Shown in pieces: positions 17,292 through 26,110 of a stretch of DNA of 64,000 bases. The DNA comes from Polynucleobacter sp. 15G-AUS-farblos (GTDB lineage: Bacteria; Pseudomonadota; Gammaproteobacteria; Burkholderiales; Burkholderiaceae): positions 62,001-126,000 of the forward strand of contig NZ_JACVOM010000002.1 in NCBI RefSeq assembly GCF_018882445.1, written 5' to 3'. Made by a program: the position numbers and the translations under genes. Under the pieces are notes generated by a model. The model was not told where the DNA came from. It worked only from the letters and a program-made list of their open reading frames with translations, and searched no databases. Numbering within the stretch: position 1 is the first letter of the stretch; every line of letters starts with the position of its first letter.

Positions 17292-17778
17292 GCTCTCCTC
17301 CATTTTGGCGCGCTCTGGCTGTGGCAACTTCTAAAACTGCCTCAACAATTCCAACATAACCAGTACAACGACATAAATTTCCTGACAAACCCTCGCGCAC
17401 CTCTAACTCGCTTGGATGAGGATTCTTTTTAAGTAGATCTTCTGCTGAAAGTAAAAATCCTGAGGTACAAAATCCACATTGCAAGGCATGGTGTTTTTTA
17501 AATGCATTTTGTAAGTCAGACATTTCTCCTGATTTTGCAATGCCTTCTATCGTAGTAACGTTTGCGCCATCAGCCTGGCATGCAAACATGAGACAAGAGC
17601 GAACGATTTGTCCATCAAGTTCAACCGTACATGCTCCACATACACCATGCTCGCAACCTGCATGGGTACCCGTTGACCCTAAATCATGGCGAATAAAATC
17701 CAGCAATGTCGTACGTGATTCGCAAACCCCTTCACGCTCAACCCCATTTAAAGTTAGTTTTACCTGCTGGGTCTTCAT
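17284..17778 (-). CDS. (2Fe-2S)-binding small subunit of molybdenum hydroxylase (HmfC-like)
   Basis: 164 residues. A plant-type ferredoxin domain (GCEHGVCGACTVEL, then RSC) and an all-helical domain (CGFCTSGF, then LCRCTGYVGIV) supply the eight cysteines for two [2Fe-2S] clusters of the xanthine dehydrogenase/CO dehydrogenase family small subunit. It passes electrons from the Mo centre to FAD. It overlaps the FAD subunit gene by 4 nt. Gene order large-medium-small followed by ligase and crotonase matches hmfABCDE. Confidence 0.9.
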   Translation of the reverse strand: MKTQQVKLTLNGVEREGVCESRTTLLDFIRHDLGSTGTHAGCEHGVCGACTVELDGQIVRSCLMFACQADGANVTTIEGIAKSGEMSDLQNAFKKHHALQCGFCTSGFLLSAEDLLKKNPHPSELEVREGLSGNLCRCTGYVGIVEAVLEVATARARQNGGEHA

Positions 17779-18614
17779 CTTATTTCTTCACTTTTAAATT
17801 CCATAGCCTGTTGGCAGGCGCGCGATCCTAATGTGCGCATCAAATGTCTACGCAACCCTGAAGTTGCGGTGGGATCTTCTCTTACCTCAGTCTCTGCAGC
17901 TAGTTCGTCGATAAACTGCTTAACCTTTTCAAGCGAGATGGCAGTACATTCGTAGACCCTTACAACATCATCAATCCCGCCAAACCCAATAGTCCAGAAA
18001 TCATCTTCTTTAATAACTGCAACGGCTACCACCGCAAAATCACCATGTCGATATCCATATTCTGCAAATCCAAATCCCGCATGAGGGCCACGAATAGGAA
18101 ACTGGACAGCTTCGATGAATTCATCTGACTGGCGACTGGTTTGAAGTGCTCCCAAGAAAAAATCTTTGGCCTGCACTACCCTCTTCTTTTTCTTACTTGA
18201 TAGAGTGACTGAGCCCCCTAGTACAGCCAAGCCAAGAACCAACTCGGCACTAGGGTCTGCGTGCGCAATCGATCCACATACCGTACCTCGATTTCGAATG
18301 GGGGTATGGGCTATCCACGGAAACATCATGCTTAAAAGTGGCTGAGTCTTACGAAGCTCGCTCCAATGCTCCAATTCAGACTGCCTAACTCCAGCCCCAA
18401 CTTGCAGTTCATCATCAGTAACGCCGAAATTTTTTAGCTCTTTGACCTTATTAATATCAATTAAATGGTCAGGGCTAGCCACCCTCATTGCCAACACAGG
18501 GACCAGAGTTTGGCCGCCAGCAATAATGCGAGCATCCTCACCATACTTATCTAGCAAATCCAAAATATTAGATTGCGAATGGGCTTGGTGCATCACGAAT
18601 GGCGCAGATTTCAT
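17775..18614 (-). CDS. FAD-binding medium subunit of molybdenum hydroxylase (HmfB-like)
   Basis: 279 residues. The FAD-binding PCMH domain includes IIAGGQTLVPVLAMR near residue 32 and the TPIRNRGTVCGSIAHADPSAEL segment near 108, typical of CoxM-type subunits. A C-terminal CO dehydrogenase flavoprotein domain follows. The short length gives no room for the extra 4Fe-4S insertion of 4-hydroxybenzoyl-CoA reductase beta subunits, which argues against that enzyme. It overlaps the genes on both sides by 4 nt. Confidence 0.9.
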   Translation of the reverse strand: MKSAPFVMHQAHSQSNILDLLDKYGEDARIIAGGQTLVPVLAMRVASPDHLIDINKVKELKNFGVTDDELQVGAGVRQSELEHWSELRKTQPLLSMMFPWIAHTPIRNRGTVCGSIAHADPSAELVLGLAVLGGSVTLSSKKKKRVVQAKDFFLGALQTSRQSDEFIEAVQFPIRGPHAGFGFAEYGYRHGDFAVVAVAVIKEDDFWTIGFGGIDDVVRVYECTAISLEKVKQFIDELAAETEVREDPTATSGLRRHLMRTLGSRACQQAMEFKSEEIR

Positions 18615-21595
18615 TTGGCCACCCCCAATAAAACAAATAATTTTGTAATTAGGCTTTTAAATACACTCTCATGTTTTGCGCCGGCCTCTTTTGCAAGAGC
18701 TCTAAATAGCTGATCCAACACCAAGCGGATTGCGCCCTCCAACAACCTACTGCCAATTGCAGCGAGCTTGCCAGAAACCTGGGCTTGGTAGTCGTAGATC
18801 AGAATGGTTGTGGTGCCTTCTTTTTTAAGCCTAACTTGACCCATTCCAAGCGCCATCCCTAAAGGCCCCCGCCCCTCTCCACCCAAGATGAAACTTTCTG
18901 GACTTTGAACGTTAGTTAAATCAACCTGAGCAGCAAATCGTGCTTTTGCGATACCAATACGTACAACCGCAATACAGTCATAACGAATACCATTAGCTAT
19001 AGATTTTTTATGAATGGACTCACAGCCTGGTATGACATTCTTTAATCTCTCTGGATCCATCAATACGGCAAAGATATCCGCCGGAAGGACTTCCAACTTA
19101 ACCTCCCCTTGTGCCTTTAATGGATAGTCAGCATTTGTAGTCATTGACGAAACTTGACTCGAAGGTTTATCAAGCTTCAAAGCACCTTTTTCCACAAGTA
19201 ACGCATGAATGCGACTGGGTGTTGCAGGCAGAACGATATTCTCGAGATCTAAAGCGTCTGCAATGGCATTAGCAATACAAACTGGGGTACTCATACTGTT
19301 ACCCTCGCCTATGCCTTTTGCACCTAAAGGCGTAAAAGGGCTGGGAGACTCTTGATGGTAAATTTTTGGAACGCCGACATCACTTGCAGTAGGTAAGCGA
19401 TAGTCTGCGAAAGTACCGGAGAGAAAATTACCATCGCTGCTATAGACAAACTCTTCAAAAAGGGCTGCGCCTACTGCCTGTGCATACGCGCCATAAATCT
19501 GACCATCCGCTAAAGCCGGGTTTAATATTCTCCCGGCATCATGCACGGTAATGTATTGATCAATCTTTGCAGAACAGGTTTCAGGATCTATTTCAATACC
19601 GCAAGCATCAAGAGCAAAACCATATGCTGCAGATGTATTAATTCGATCATCCTCATCGGGCGCCCCTAGCACATCTGCACTCCAAAATTGTGTTTCTTGC
19701 AGCGCTAGAGTAGTATCGCGCCCTAGGGCCGCTTGAATCAATCCGGGTGACCAGTGAAAGTTTCCGCAAACTCTAGAAAATGGGATGCTGCCATCCTCAA
19801 CTCCAACCACAGATATATTGCCGTTTGCAAAAATTAATTGATCAGGCTTAACCTGAAGTAAATGAGCAGCATAATCCGCAATCCGAGCCTTCAACTTTTC
19901 AGCCGCTAAAAATACGGTCCCCGCAACTGCGCCAGCAAAACGACTTGAATAATTTCCGGCAGCAATAGACCATGCATCTTTTGCAGTGTCAAAATCAACG
20001 TTCACCTGGATCTGGGATGGCAAGACGCCGAAAACATCCGCCAATAACTGGCTAATAACAGTCTGATGACCCTGTCCTGCAGGCGCTGAAGCGATATTTG
20101 CGGCAATATTTCCCGAAGGATCTACGCTCACTGACGCTGAAGTGATGGCGCCATTTTTAGGGCCTGCTTTTGCTCTTTGCTCCTTTGTAAGAACGGTAGT
20201 GATGTAACCCATATTAGATACTGAGGGCTCAACAATCGATGCAATACCAATACCGTAGTAACGACCTTCTTTTTTCGCTTGGTCCCTACGTTCTAATATC
20301 TTTTTAAATTCAGGTGAACTATCAAGCGTTTTTAAAGCCTGTTGATAATCACCCGAGTCTAGCAATGCCCCTGCCGCTGCTCGATAGGGAAACTGCTCTT
20401 TTTGAACATAATTTATTGCAGCTATTTCTTGATGACTTTTACCTAAAGATTTTGCAATTTTCTGAATCAAGCGCTCAAGTGCGTAATAAACCTGAGGACC
20501 ACCAAAGCCCCTCACTAGACCAGTAGGCGTTTTGTTAATAAGGACAACACGGTTGCGAACATTCAAATTCTGAATTTGGTAGGGGCCAGTCACACAGCCA
20601 TGCATGCGGTAAAGCGTTGCAGGCTCAGGCGCTCTCAAATATGCACCGCAATCTTCAATTTGATCGTAATCTAAGGCCAGAATTTTTCCATTGCCATCCA
20701 CTGCAGCGCGAAGATGCGTATGACGGGATGTAGCGGATGTAGCAGCTTGAAGGTGCTCCAAACGATCCTCTATAAATTTCACTGGAGCACCTGCTTTACG
20801 CGATGCCAAACAGCTCATGATGACGTATGGCAATACCGATTGCTTAACACCAAAACTACCACCAGAATCTGGGGCTACGTGGTGACGCAATTTTGTTCCG
20901 GGGACTTTCAGCGCAGCAGCCATTACAACATGCAATGAAAATGGCCCCATAAAATTTGACGTTACTTCGTATGAGGAGTCTGCAGCTCGCCATTGTGCCA
21001 CTACCCCACCCGTTTCAATGGGTGTACAGGAGTTTCGAGGATAACGAATATCCACCTCAACGATGCGTGCTGCATTATTAAATGCGCGCTCTGGGTCACC
21101 GTATCGATATGATCGATCCAAAACACAATTGCTACCGATGTCCTTATGTAGAACAATGGATGTATCAGCTAATGCAACATCTACGTCGACCACAGCGGGT
21201 AGCGGTTGAATGTTCAAAACAATCTTCTCTACGCCATCTTCTGCTAATGCCCTTGATTCGGCGATAACCACGGCTATAGGCTCACCAACATAACGCACAT
21301 AGTCATTTGCCAATACCCATTGACGCATTGGAGTTTTAACAGCAACAACCAATGGGTTAGACCAAGCCTGCACATCATCAATAGTCAAAATTGCTCTAAC
21401 ACCCCTAAGCTGCAATGCTGACTCAATATCTACAGAAATAATTTTTCCGTGGGCAATCGGAGAGCGCACAACTGCCGCATATAGGGTTCCAACGGGCAAG
21501 GGAAGATCGTCCAGGTAGCGACCTCCCCCCGTTAGTAAAGCGGTATCTTCTACACGCTCACATGACTTGCCTAAATATTTTGAACTTGTTTTCAA
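18611..21595 (-). CDS. Molybdopterin-binding large subunit fused to a CoxG/SRPBCC domain (HmfA-like)
   Basis: 994 residues, against about 750-800 for a plain large subunit. Residues 1-800 carry the xanthine dehydrogenase-type a/b hammerhead and Mo-cofactor domains, with VRGFGGPQ near 310 and the catalytic Glu E764 in GAKGIGEG. The AYxCSFR active-site loop of true CO dehydrogenase is absent. Residues about 823-970 form a CoxG-like SRPBCC domain. The likely reaction is hydroxylation of an aromatic acyl-CoA (furoyl-CoA to 5-hydroxyfuroyl-CoA). The start is TTG at 21595 with only a weak GAAAAGA upstream; no in-frame ATG lies nearby, so the start is uncertain. Confidence 0.87.
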   Translation of the reverse strand: MKTSSKYLGKSCERVEDTALLTGGGRYLDDLPLPVGTLYAAVVRSPIAHGKIISVDIESALQLRGVRAILTIDDVQAWSNPLVVAVKTPMRQWVLANDYVRYVGEPIAVVIAESRALAEDGVEKIVLNIQPLPAVVDVDVALADTSIVLHKDIGSNCVLDRSYRYGDPERAFNNAARIVEVDIRYPRNSCTPIETGGVVAQWRAADSSYEVTSNFMGPFSLHVVMAAALKVPGTKLRHHVAPDSGGSFGVKQSVLPYVIMSCLASRKAGAPVKFIEDRLEHLQAATSATSRHTHLRAAVDGNGKILALDYDQIEDCGAYLRAPEPATLYRMHGCVTGPYQIQNLNVRNRVVLINKTPTGLVRGFGGPQVYYALERLIQKIAKSLGKSHQEIAAINYVQKEQFPYRAAAGALLDSGDYQQALKTLDSSPEFKKILERRDQAKKEGRYYGIGIASIVEPSVSNMGYITTVLTKEQRAKAGPKNGAITSASVSVDPSGNIAANIASAPAGQGHQTVISQLLADVFGVLPSQIQVNVDFDTAKDAWSIAAGNYSSRFAGAVAGTVFLAAEKLKARIADYAAHLLQVKPDQLIFANGNISVVGVEDGSIPFSRVCGNFHWSPGLIQAALGRDTTLALQETQFWSADVLGAPDEDDRINTSAAYGFALDACGIEIDPETCSAKIDQYITVHDAGRILNPALADGQIYGAYAQAVGAALFEEFVYSSDGNFLSGTFADYRLPTASDVGVPKIYHQESPSPFTPLGAKGIGEGNSMSTPVCIANAIADALDLENIVLPATPSRIHALLVEKGALKLDKPSSQVSSMTTNADYPLKAQGEVKLEVLPADIFAVLMDPERLKNVIPGCESIHKKSIANGIRYDCIAVVRIGIAKARFAAQVDLTNVQSPESFILGGEGRGPLGMALGMGQVRLKKEGTTTILIYDYQAQVSGKLAAIGSRLLEGAIRLVLDQLFRALAKEAGAKHESVFKSLITKLFVLLGVAK

Positions 21596-21662
21596 TGCAA
21601 TCTTTTCAGCTAAATTAAGAATAATTAATGCTGAAAGAAGCTTAATGATGGCGCAAAAAAGA

Positions 21663-21702
21663 TGCTTACCCCTAAGTCCGATAACTTACCTTAGAGTCCG
21701 AT
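21663..21702 (-). promoter_or_regulatory. Tandem 20-bp direct repeat, putative AraC-type operator
   Basis: On the - strand two head-to-tail copies of ATCGGACT-N4-GGTAAG occur with a 20-bp period (21702-21683 and 21682-21663), 14 of 14 defined bases being identical. They lie about 70 bp upstream of the HmfA-like gene and 20 bp downstream of the AraC regulator stop. Two direct-repeat half sites about two helical turns apart are what AraC/XylS activators usually bind. Confidence 0.65.
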
Positions 21703-21721
21703 TATGTATATCAGGAAAACC

Positions 21722-22582
21722 CTAAGAGTCTAGCTTGGGAGCCTTTTCTACTTGCTGACGATAGAGGCTTGGAGTAACCCCTTGATGCTGCTTAAAGAAT
21801 CTAGTGAAATGACTTTGAGCAGAAAACCCAAGCTCGTCGCCAATATGAATTAAGCTCTCCCCCTTATCAGCAAGAGCATCGAATGCAAACTCCATTCTAA
21901 GAACATTTGCAAATACAACCGGCGAAAGCCCTGTACAGCGCCTAAAGAGCTCAAAAAAGTGTGATCGAGAGAGATCAACGCTCTTCGCAACCATGGAGAT
22001 ATCACTAAAGCCTTGCGGTGAGGTGCGCATAATATGAATGGCTTTTCGTATCCTAGGATCCATAAATGCCAATGAATTGCCAGAGTTACGCAAATCACCC
22101 TGAGTTAGAAGATCGGTATCATCCATAAAGCTTAATACGAGCTCAAGCAAAATGGATTCAAGGTAATCATGGGTAATTTGATCAGCCCACCATAACTCCA
22201 TTGATATTTTTTCCAATACCTGTTTTTGATGGGCGCCCAAGCTAGATAGATTGTTAATAAAAAAACGGGGATGGCTGCTTGCTAAGAATTTTTTGCTAAA
22301 GGATGCTAACCACTTTGGTTCTAGGTACAACGCAAGCAGTATTGGATTTTCACCATTAATCGGCAAATGAAGATAAGAATGCTCTTCCCAGGCATTGATG
22401 AGAACTGCATTGTCATCCGTCAATGGGCAAAGCTGTCCTCTTACCTGAAAAGCAATATCTGGGCCAGCCACCTTACATAAAATGTGGCAGTGATGGTGAG
22501 CATGGGTTACCAAGGGCGCGTCCATCTCAAGGAGCGCTACCCTACCAAAATCACCATGAAGGAGTCGAATTACTTTTGACAT
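21722..22582 (-). CDS. AraC family transcriptional regulator
   Basis: 286 residues. The N-terminal cupin-like ligand domain (about 15-150; it contains HAHHHCHILCK) is followed by two helix-turn-helix motifs at residues about 180-280 (ISMVAKSVDLSRSHFFELFRR and ELGFSAQSHFTRFFKQHQG, shown in parts). The gene is transcribed in the same direction as the catabolic operon and ends 126 nt before it; a tandem repeat suited to AraC binding lies in that gap. It is therefore the probable activator of the operon, with a pathway acid or CoA ester as a possible inducer. Confidence 0.88.
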   Translation of the reverse strand: MSKVIRLLHGDFGRVALLEMDAPLVTHAHHHCHILCKVAGPDIAFQVRGQLCPLTDDNAVLINAWEEHSYLHLPINGENPILLALYLEPKWLASFSKKFLASSHPRFFINNLSSLGAHQKQVLEKISMELWWADQITHDYLESILLELVLSFMDDTDLLTQGDLRNSGNSLAFMDPRIRKAIHIMRTSPQGFSDISMVAKSVDLSRSHFFELFRRCTGLSPVVFANVLRMEFAFDALADKGESLIHIGDELGFSAQSHFTRFFKQHQGVTPSLYRQQVEKAPKLDS

Positions 22583-22641
22583 GTATCAAATCATCTCATA
22601 TACCAAGATTATTGATAGGCAATGTTTTTATTGCACCGCAA

Positions 22642-22670
22642 AAGAAAAAAGCCCTGATTTCTCAGGGCTT
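22642..22670 (-). terminator. Rho-independent terminator of the aceE-aceF-lpdA operon
   Basis: On the - strand a perfect 9-bp stem (AAGCCCTGA with TCAGGGCTT) closed by a GAAA tetraloop runs into a T-rich tract (22650-22642). It lies 26 nt after the lpdA stop. Confidence 0.9.
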
Positions 22671-22695
22671 CCAGAAGTCAAAAGTTATCTAAACT

Positions 22696-24477
22696 CTATT
22701 TTTTCTTCACCGGCGGTAAATCCGTACAGTGGCCATGGGCTGCTTCTGCCGCTAAACCAACAGACTCGCCAAGAGTAGGATGAGGATGGATGGTTTTTCC
22801 AATATCCACAGCATCAGCACCCATTTCGATTGCCAGGCAAACTTCACCAATCAAATCGCCAGCATGGGTTCCGACTATTCCCCCACCAATAATGCGGTGG
22901 GTAGTTGCATCAAAGATCAACTTTGTGAACCCTTCATCTCGGCCATTGGCAATCGCACGACCACTAGCAGCCCAGGGGAATAAACCTTTCTCATAGGCAA
23001 TGCCTTGCGCCTTGCACTGCTCTTCTGTCAAACCAGCCCAAGCTACTTCAGGATCGGTATAAGCAACTGATGGAATTTGTTTAGCATCAAAGTAGGTTTT
23101 CTGACCAGCAGCTGCTTCTGCAGCAACGTGACCTTCATGGACTGCTTTATGAGCCAACATTGGCTGGCCAACCAGATCACCAATCGCAAAAATATTGGGG
23201 ACATTGGTACGCATTTGCTTGTCTACCGGAATAAAGCCACGCTCATCTACTTGAACACCAGCCAATCCTGCATCAATCTTCTTGCCATTTGGAGTACGCC
23301 CTACTGCAACCAAAACCAAATCATAGGTTTGTGGTTCTGCTGGTGCATTCTCACCCTCGAATGACACTTGAATGCCATCAGACTTTACTTCTGCTTTGGC
23401 CGCTCTTGTCTTGAGCATGATCTTTTCAAAACGTCCGGCATTAAATTTCTCCCAGACTTTTTCTAAATCACGATCAGCACCAGCCATGAGGCCATCCATC
23501 ATTTCGGCAATATCGATACGGGAGCCAAGTGTGCTGTAGACAGTTGCCATCTCCAAACCAATAATGCCGCCGCCGATCACTAACATCCGCTTCGGAATGC
23601 TCTTTAACAATAAAGCGCCAGTACTATCCACAATTCGTGGATCCTCTGGCAAGAATGGCAACTTCACTGGCTGGCTTCCAGCAGCGATGATCGCCTTCTG
23701 AAAACGCACTACTTCTTTTTTACCAGTGAGATCTTGGCCAGTGCCATCAGTTAACTCAACCTCAACATGGTTTGCATCTAAGAACTTGCCAAGACCACGT
23801 ACTACTTTGACCTTACGCGCCTTAGCCATACCTGCAAGACCGCCAGTTAACTTCGCAATCACTGAATCCTTGTAGCCACGTAATTGATCAATCTCAATCT
23901 TCGGCGCTCCAAAGGTAATACCATGCTTAGCCATGGTTTTGACTTCATCCATGACTGAGGTTGTGTGCAACAAGGCTTTCGATGGAATACAGCCCACGTT
24001 CAAACAAACGCCACCCAAGGTGGAATAACGCTCTACTAGTATGGTGCTCATACCCAAGTCAGCACTTCTAAATGCAGCACTATATCCACCAGGCCCAGCA
24101 CCTAAAACCAAGACTTCACATTCATGATCAACCTTACCGCTGTACTGCCCTGCTTTTGGTGCAGGCGCGAGTGCGGCCGGAGATGGTGCTGAAGCGGCTG
24201 GAGCAGGAGCTGCGGAAGGTTTTGCTGCTGGTGCTGCAGCACTTGCCTCGATCTCAGCAATGACAGAACCTTTGCTGACCTTATCGCCTAGCTTGACTGA
24301 AATACTAGTTACAGTACCTGCAGCATCTGCCGGCACTTCCATCGTTGCTTTGTCAGACTCGAGCACCAATAGTGGCTGCTCTTTTTCAATCACATCACCT
24401 ACTTTGACTAGCACTTCAATCACAGGAACATCTGCGTAGTCACCAATATCTGGAACGAGAATCGCTTGCTTAGCCAT
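22696..24477 (-). CDS. lpdA: Dihydrolipoyl dehydrogenase with N-terminal lipoyl domain (PDH E3)
   Basis: 593 residues. An N-terminal lipoyl domain (1-78; lipoyl Lys in [10 protein letters not shown]) and an Ala/Pro-rich linker (80-115) precede the flavoprotein core. The core shows the FAD motif [13 protein letters not shown], redox-active cysteines [13 protein letters not shown], the NAD motif [19 protein letters not shown] and the C-terminal His-Glu pair in [10 protein letters not shown]. It reoxidises dihydrolipoamide of the pyruvate dehydrogenase complex. Lipoyl-bearing E3 is common in betaproteobacteria. It is third in the aceE-aceF-lpdA operon, 10 nt after aceF. Confidence 0.96.
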   Translation of the reverse strand: MAKQAILVPDIGDYADVPVIEVLVKVGDVIEKEQPLLVLESDKATMEVPADAAGTVTSISVKLGDKVSKGSVIAEIEASAAAPAAKPSAAPAPAASAPSPAALAPAPKAGQYSGKVDHECEVLVLGAGPGGYSAAFRSADLGMSTILVERYSTLGGVCLNVGCIPSKALLHTTSVMDEVKTMAKHGITFGAPKIEIDQLRGYKDSVIAKLTGGLAGMAKARKVKVVRGLGKFLDANHVEVELTDGTGQDLTGKKEVVRFQKAIIAAGSQPVKLPFLPEDPRIVDSTGALLLKSIPKRMLVIGGGIIGLEMATVYSTLGSRIDIAEMMDGLMAGADRDLEKVWEKFNAGRFEKIMLKTRAAKAEVKSDGIQVSFEGENAPAEPQTYDLVLVAVGRTPNGKKIDAGLAGVQVDERGFIPVDKQMRTNVPNIFAIGDLVGQPMLAHKAVHEGHVAAEAAAGQKTYFDAKQIPSVAYTDPEVAWAGLTEEQCKAQGIAYEKGLFPWAASGRAIANGRDEGFTKLIFDATTHRIIGGGIVGTHAGDLIGEVCLAIEMGADAVDIGKTIHPHPTLGESVGLAAEAAHGHCTDLPPVKKK

Positions 24478-24487
24478 ATCTCTCTCC

Positions 24488-26095
24488 TTACAGGCTAGCG
24501 CGACGGAAGTCGGCTAGGAGCTGAGCAATGTAGACGTTAAAGCGGGTAGCTAAAGCACCATCAATGACACGATGATCAGCAGATAAAGAGAGTGGGCAAA
24601 TTAAGCGTGGAACAAATTGCTTGCCATCCCAAACTGGCTTCATTGCCGCCTTGCTCACACCTAAAATCGCTACTTCAGGAGCATTCACAATCGGTGAGAA
24701 GTAAGTTCCACCAATTCCACCCAAAGAAGAAATAGTAAAGCTCGCGCCTTGCATCTGATCGGGCTTTAACTTACCATCGCGGGCTAAGGCAGCTAACTCA
24801 GAAGTTTCTTTTGCCAACTCAAAAATGCCCTTCTTGTCGGCATCTTTGATCACAGGAACCACGAGACCGGTTGGAGTATCTGCAGCAAATCCAATATTGA
24901 AGTATTTCTTCAAAATCAAATCATCGCCATCCAAGGAGCTATTAAATTCTGGATACTTCTTCAAGGCAGCTACTGCAGCCTTCATTAAGAATGCGAGCAT
25001 CGTAATTTTGACGCCCTTCTTCTCATTTTCTTTATTCGTGAGTACACGGAATGCTTCTAAATCTGTGATGTCAGCATCTTCGTGATACGTGACCGCAGGA
25101 ATCATGACCCAGTTACGGCCTAAATTGGCTGCAGTAAGTTTCTTGATGCGGTTTAAAGGCTGACGTTCTATTTCACCAAACTTTGTGAAATCCACTTTTG
25201 GCCATGGAATCAAGTTCAGGCCACCCAAGCTTCCGCCACTGGCAGCCGCTGGACTACCAGCACCGCCACTCATAGCGGCTTTTACAAAGGCTTGAACGTC
25301 TTCTTGTGTAATACGTCCCTTAGGACCCGATCCCTTGACATGATGAATCGTCACTCCAAGCTCACGTGCAAACTTACGCACTGATGGGCTTGCATGACTC
25401 AAGGTAGGATCAACAGCAGGTGCCGTATTAGAAACTGGAGGCGGTGCTGGTGCACGAGCAATCGGAGGTTCAACTGCCTTAGGTGCTGGAGCTGCAGGAG
25501 CCGCTGGTGCGCTTGCTGCGGGTGCAGGAGCTGATGCAGCACCAGATGCCCCACTTTCCATTACCAGCACAACTGATCCTTCAGAAAGATTGTCGCCTAC
25601 TTTGACCTTGACTTCCTTTACAACACCAGAATGTGATGAAGGAACATCCATGGTGGCTTTGTCAGATTCAAGGACAACAATGGATTGTTCTTTTTCGACT
25701 GTGTCACCTGGCTTTACTAAGACCTCGATGACTGGTACATCTTTATAGTCGCCAATGTCCGGTACTTTGATTTCAATCGATCCGCCACCAGTGCTTGCAG
25801 CTACAGCAGCTTGGGCTGGTGCACTAGCTGCGGGTGCAGCTGCTGATATTGCCGCACCTTCTTCCAGGGTAATCACTACAGATCCCTGAGAAAGGTTGTC
25901 GCCCACTTTGACTTTGACTTCCTTTACAACACCAGAGTGTGATGAAGGAACATCCATAGTGGCTTTATCAGATTCAAGGACAACAATGGATTGTTCTTTT
26001 TCGACTGTGTCACCTGGCTTTACTAAGACCTCGATGACTGGTACATCTTTATAGTCGCCAATGTCCGGTACTTTGATTTCGATTATTTGACTCAT
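24488..26095 (-). CDS. aceF: Dihydrolipoamide acetyltransferase (PDH E2) with two lipoyl domains
   Basis: 535 residues. Two lipoyl domains (about 3-78 and 105-180), each with the Lys of [10 protein letters not shown], are joined by Ala/Pro linkers to the peripheral subunit-binding domain (about 235-275, [13 protein letters not shown]) and the catalytic core (about 300-535, with [10 protein letters not shown] near the end). E2 moves acetyl groups from lipoamide to CoA and builds the complex core. The two lipoyl segments are nearly identical in DNA as well as in protein, pointing to a recent duplication or gene conversion. Confidence 0.97.
   Translation of the reverse strand: MSQIIEIKVPDIGDYKDVPVIEVLVKPGDTVEKEQSIVVLESDKATMDVPSSHSGVVKEVKVKVGDNLSQGSVVITLEEGAAISAAAPAASAPAQAAVAASTGGGSIEIKVPDIGDYKDVPVIEVLVKPGDTVEKEQSIVVLESDKATMDVPSSHSGVVKEVKVKVGDNLSEGSVVLVMESGASGAASAPAPAASAPAAPAAPAPKAVEPPIARAPAPPPVSNTAPAVDPTLSHASPSVRKFARELGVTIHHVKGSGPKGRITQEDVQAFVKAAMSGGAGSPAAASGGSLGGLNLIPWPKVDFTKFGEIERQPLNRIKKLTAANLGRNWVMIPAVTYHEDADITDLEAFRVLTNKENEKKGVKITMLAFLMKAAVAALKKYPEFNSSLDGDDLILKKYFNIGFAADTPTGLVVPVIKDADKKGIFELAKETSELAALARDGKLKPDQMQGASFTISSLGGIGGTYFSPIVNAPEVAILGVSKAAMKPVWDGKQFVPRLICPLSLSADHRVIDGALATRFNVYIAQLLADFRRASL
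25580..25777 (-). repeat. aceF lipoyl-domain repeat, copy 2
   Basis: About 198 bp nearly identical to 25886-26083, with an offset of exactly 306 bp (102 codons). Only a handful of base differences are visible, most of them silent. It encodes the second lipoyl domain of AceF. Confidence 0.9.
25886..26083 (-). repeat. aceF lipoyl-domain repeat, copy 1
   Basis: The partner of 25580-25777, encoding the first lipoyl domain. The long identical runs (over 100 bp without a difference between about 25981 and 26082) are more similar than functional constraint on protein alone requires. Confidence 0.9.
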
Positions 26096-26110
26096 GTTCT
26101 TTTTCTCTTA

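Noticed and set aside
17775-18614. 4-Hydroxybenzoyl-CoA reductase FAD subunit
   Set aside because: At 279 residues there is no room for the extra 4Fe-4S-binding insertion of that enzyme, and no adjacent 4-hydroxybenzoate genes are seen.
18611-21595. Aerobic CO dehydrogenase (coxL) identity for the large subunit
   Set aside because: The AYxCSFR active-site loop is missing (the region reads VRGFGGPQ), and the neighbours are a CoA ligase and a crotonase rather than cox accessory genes.
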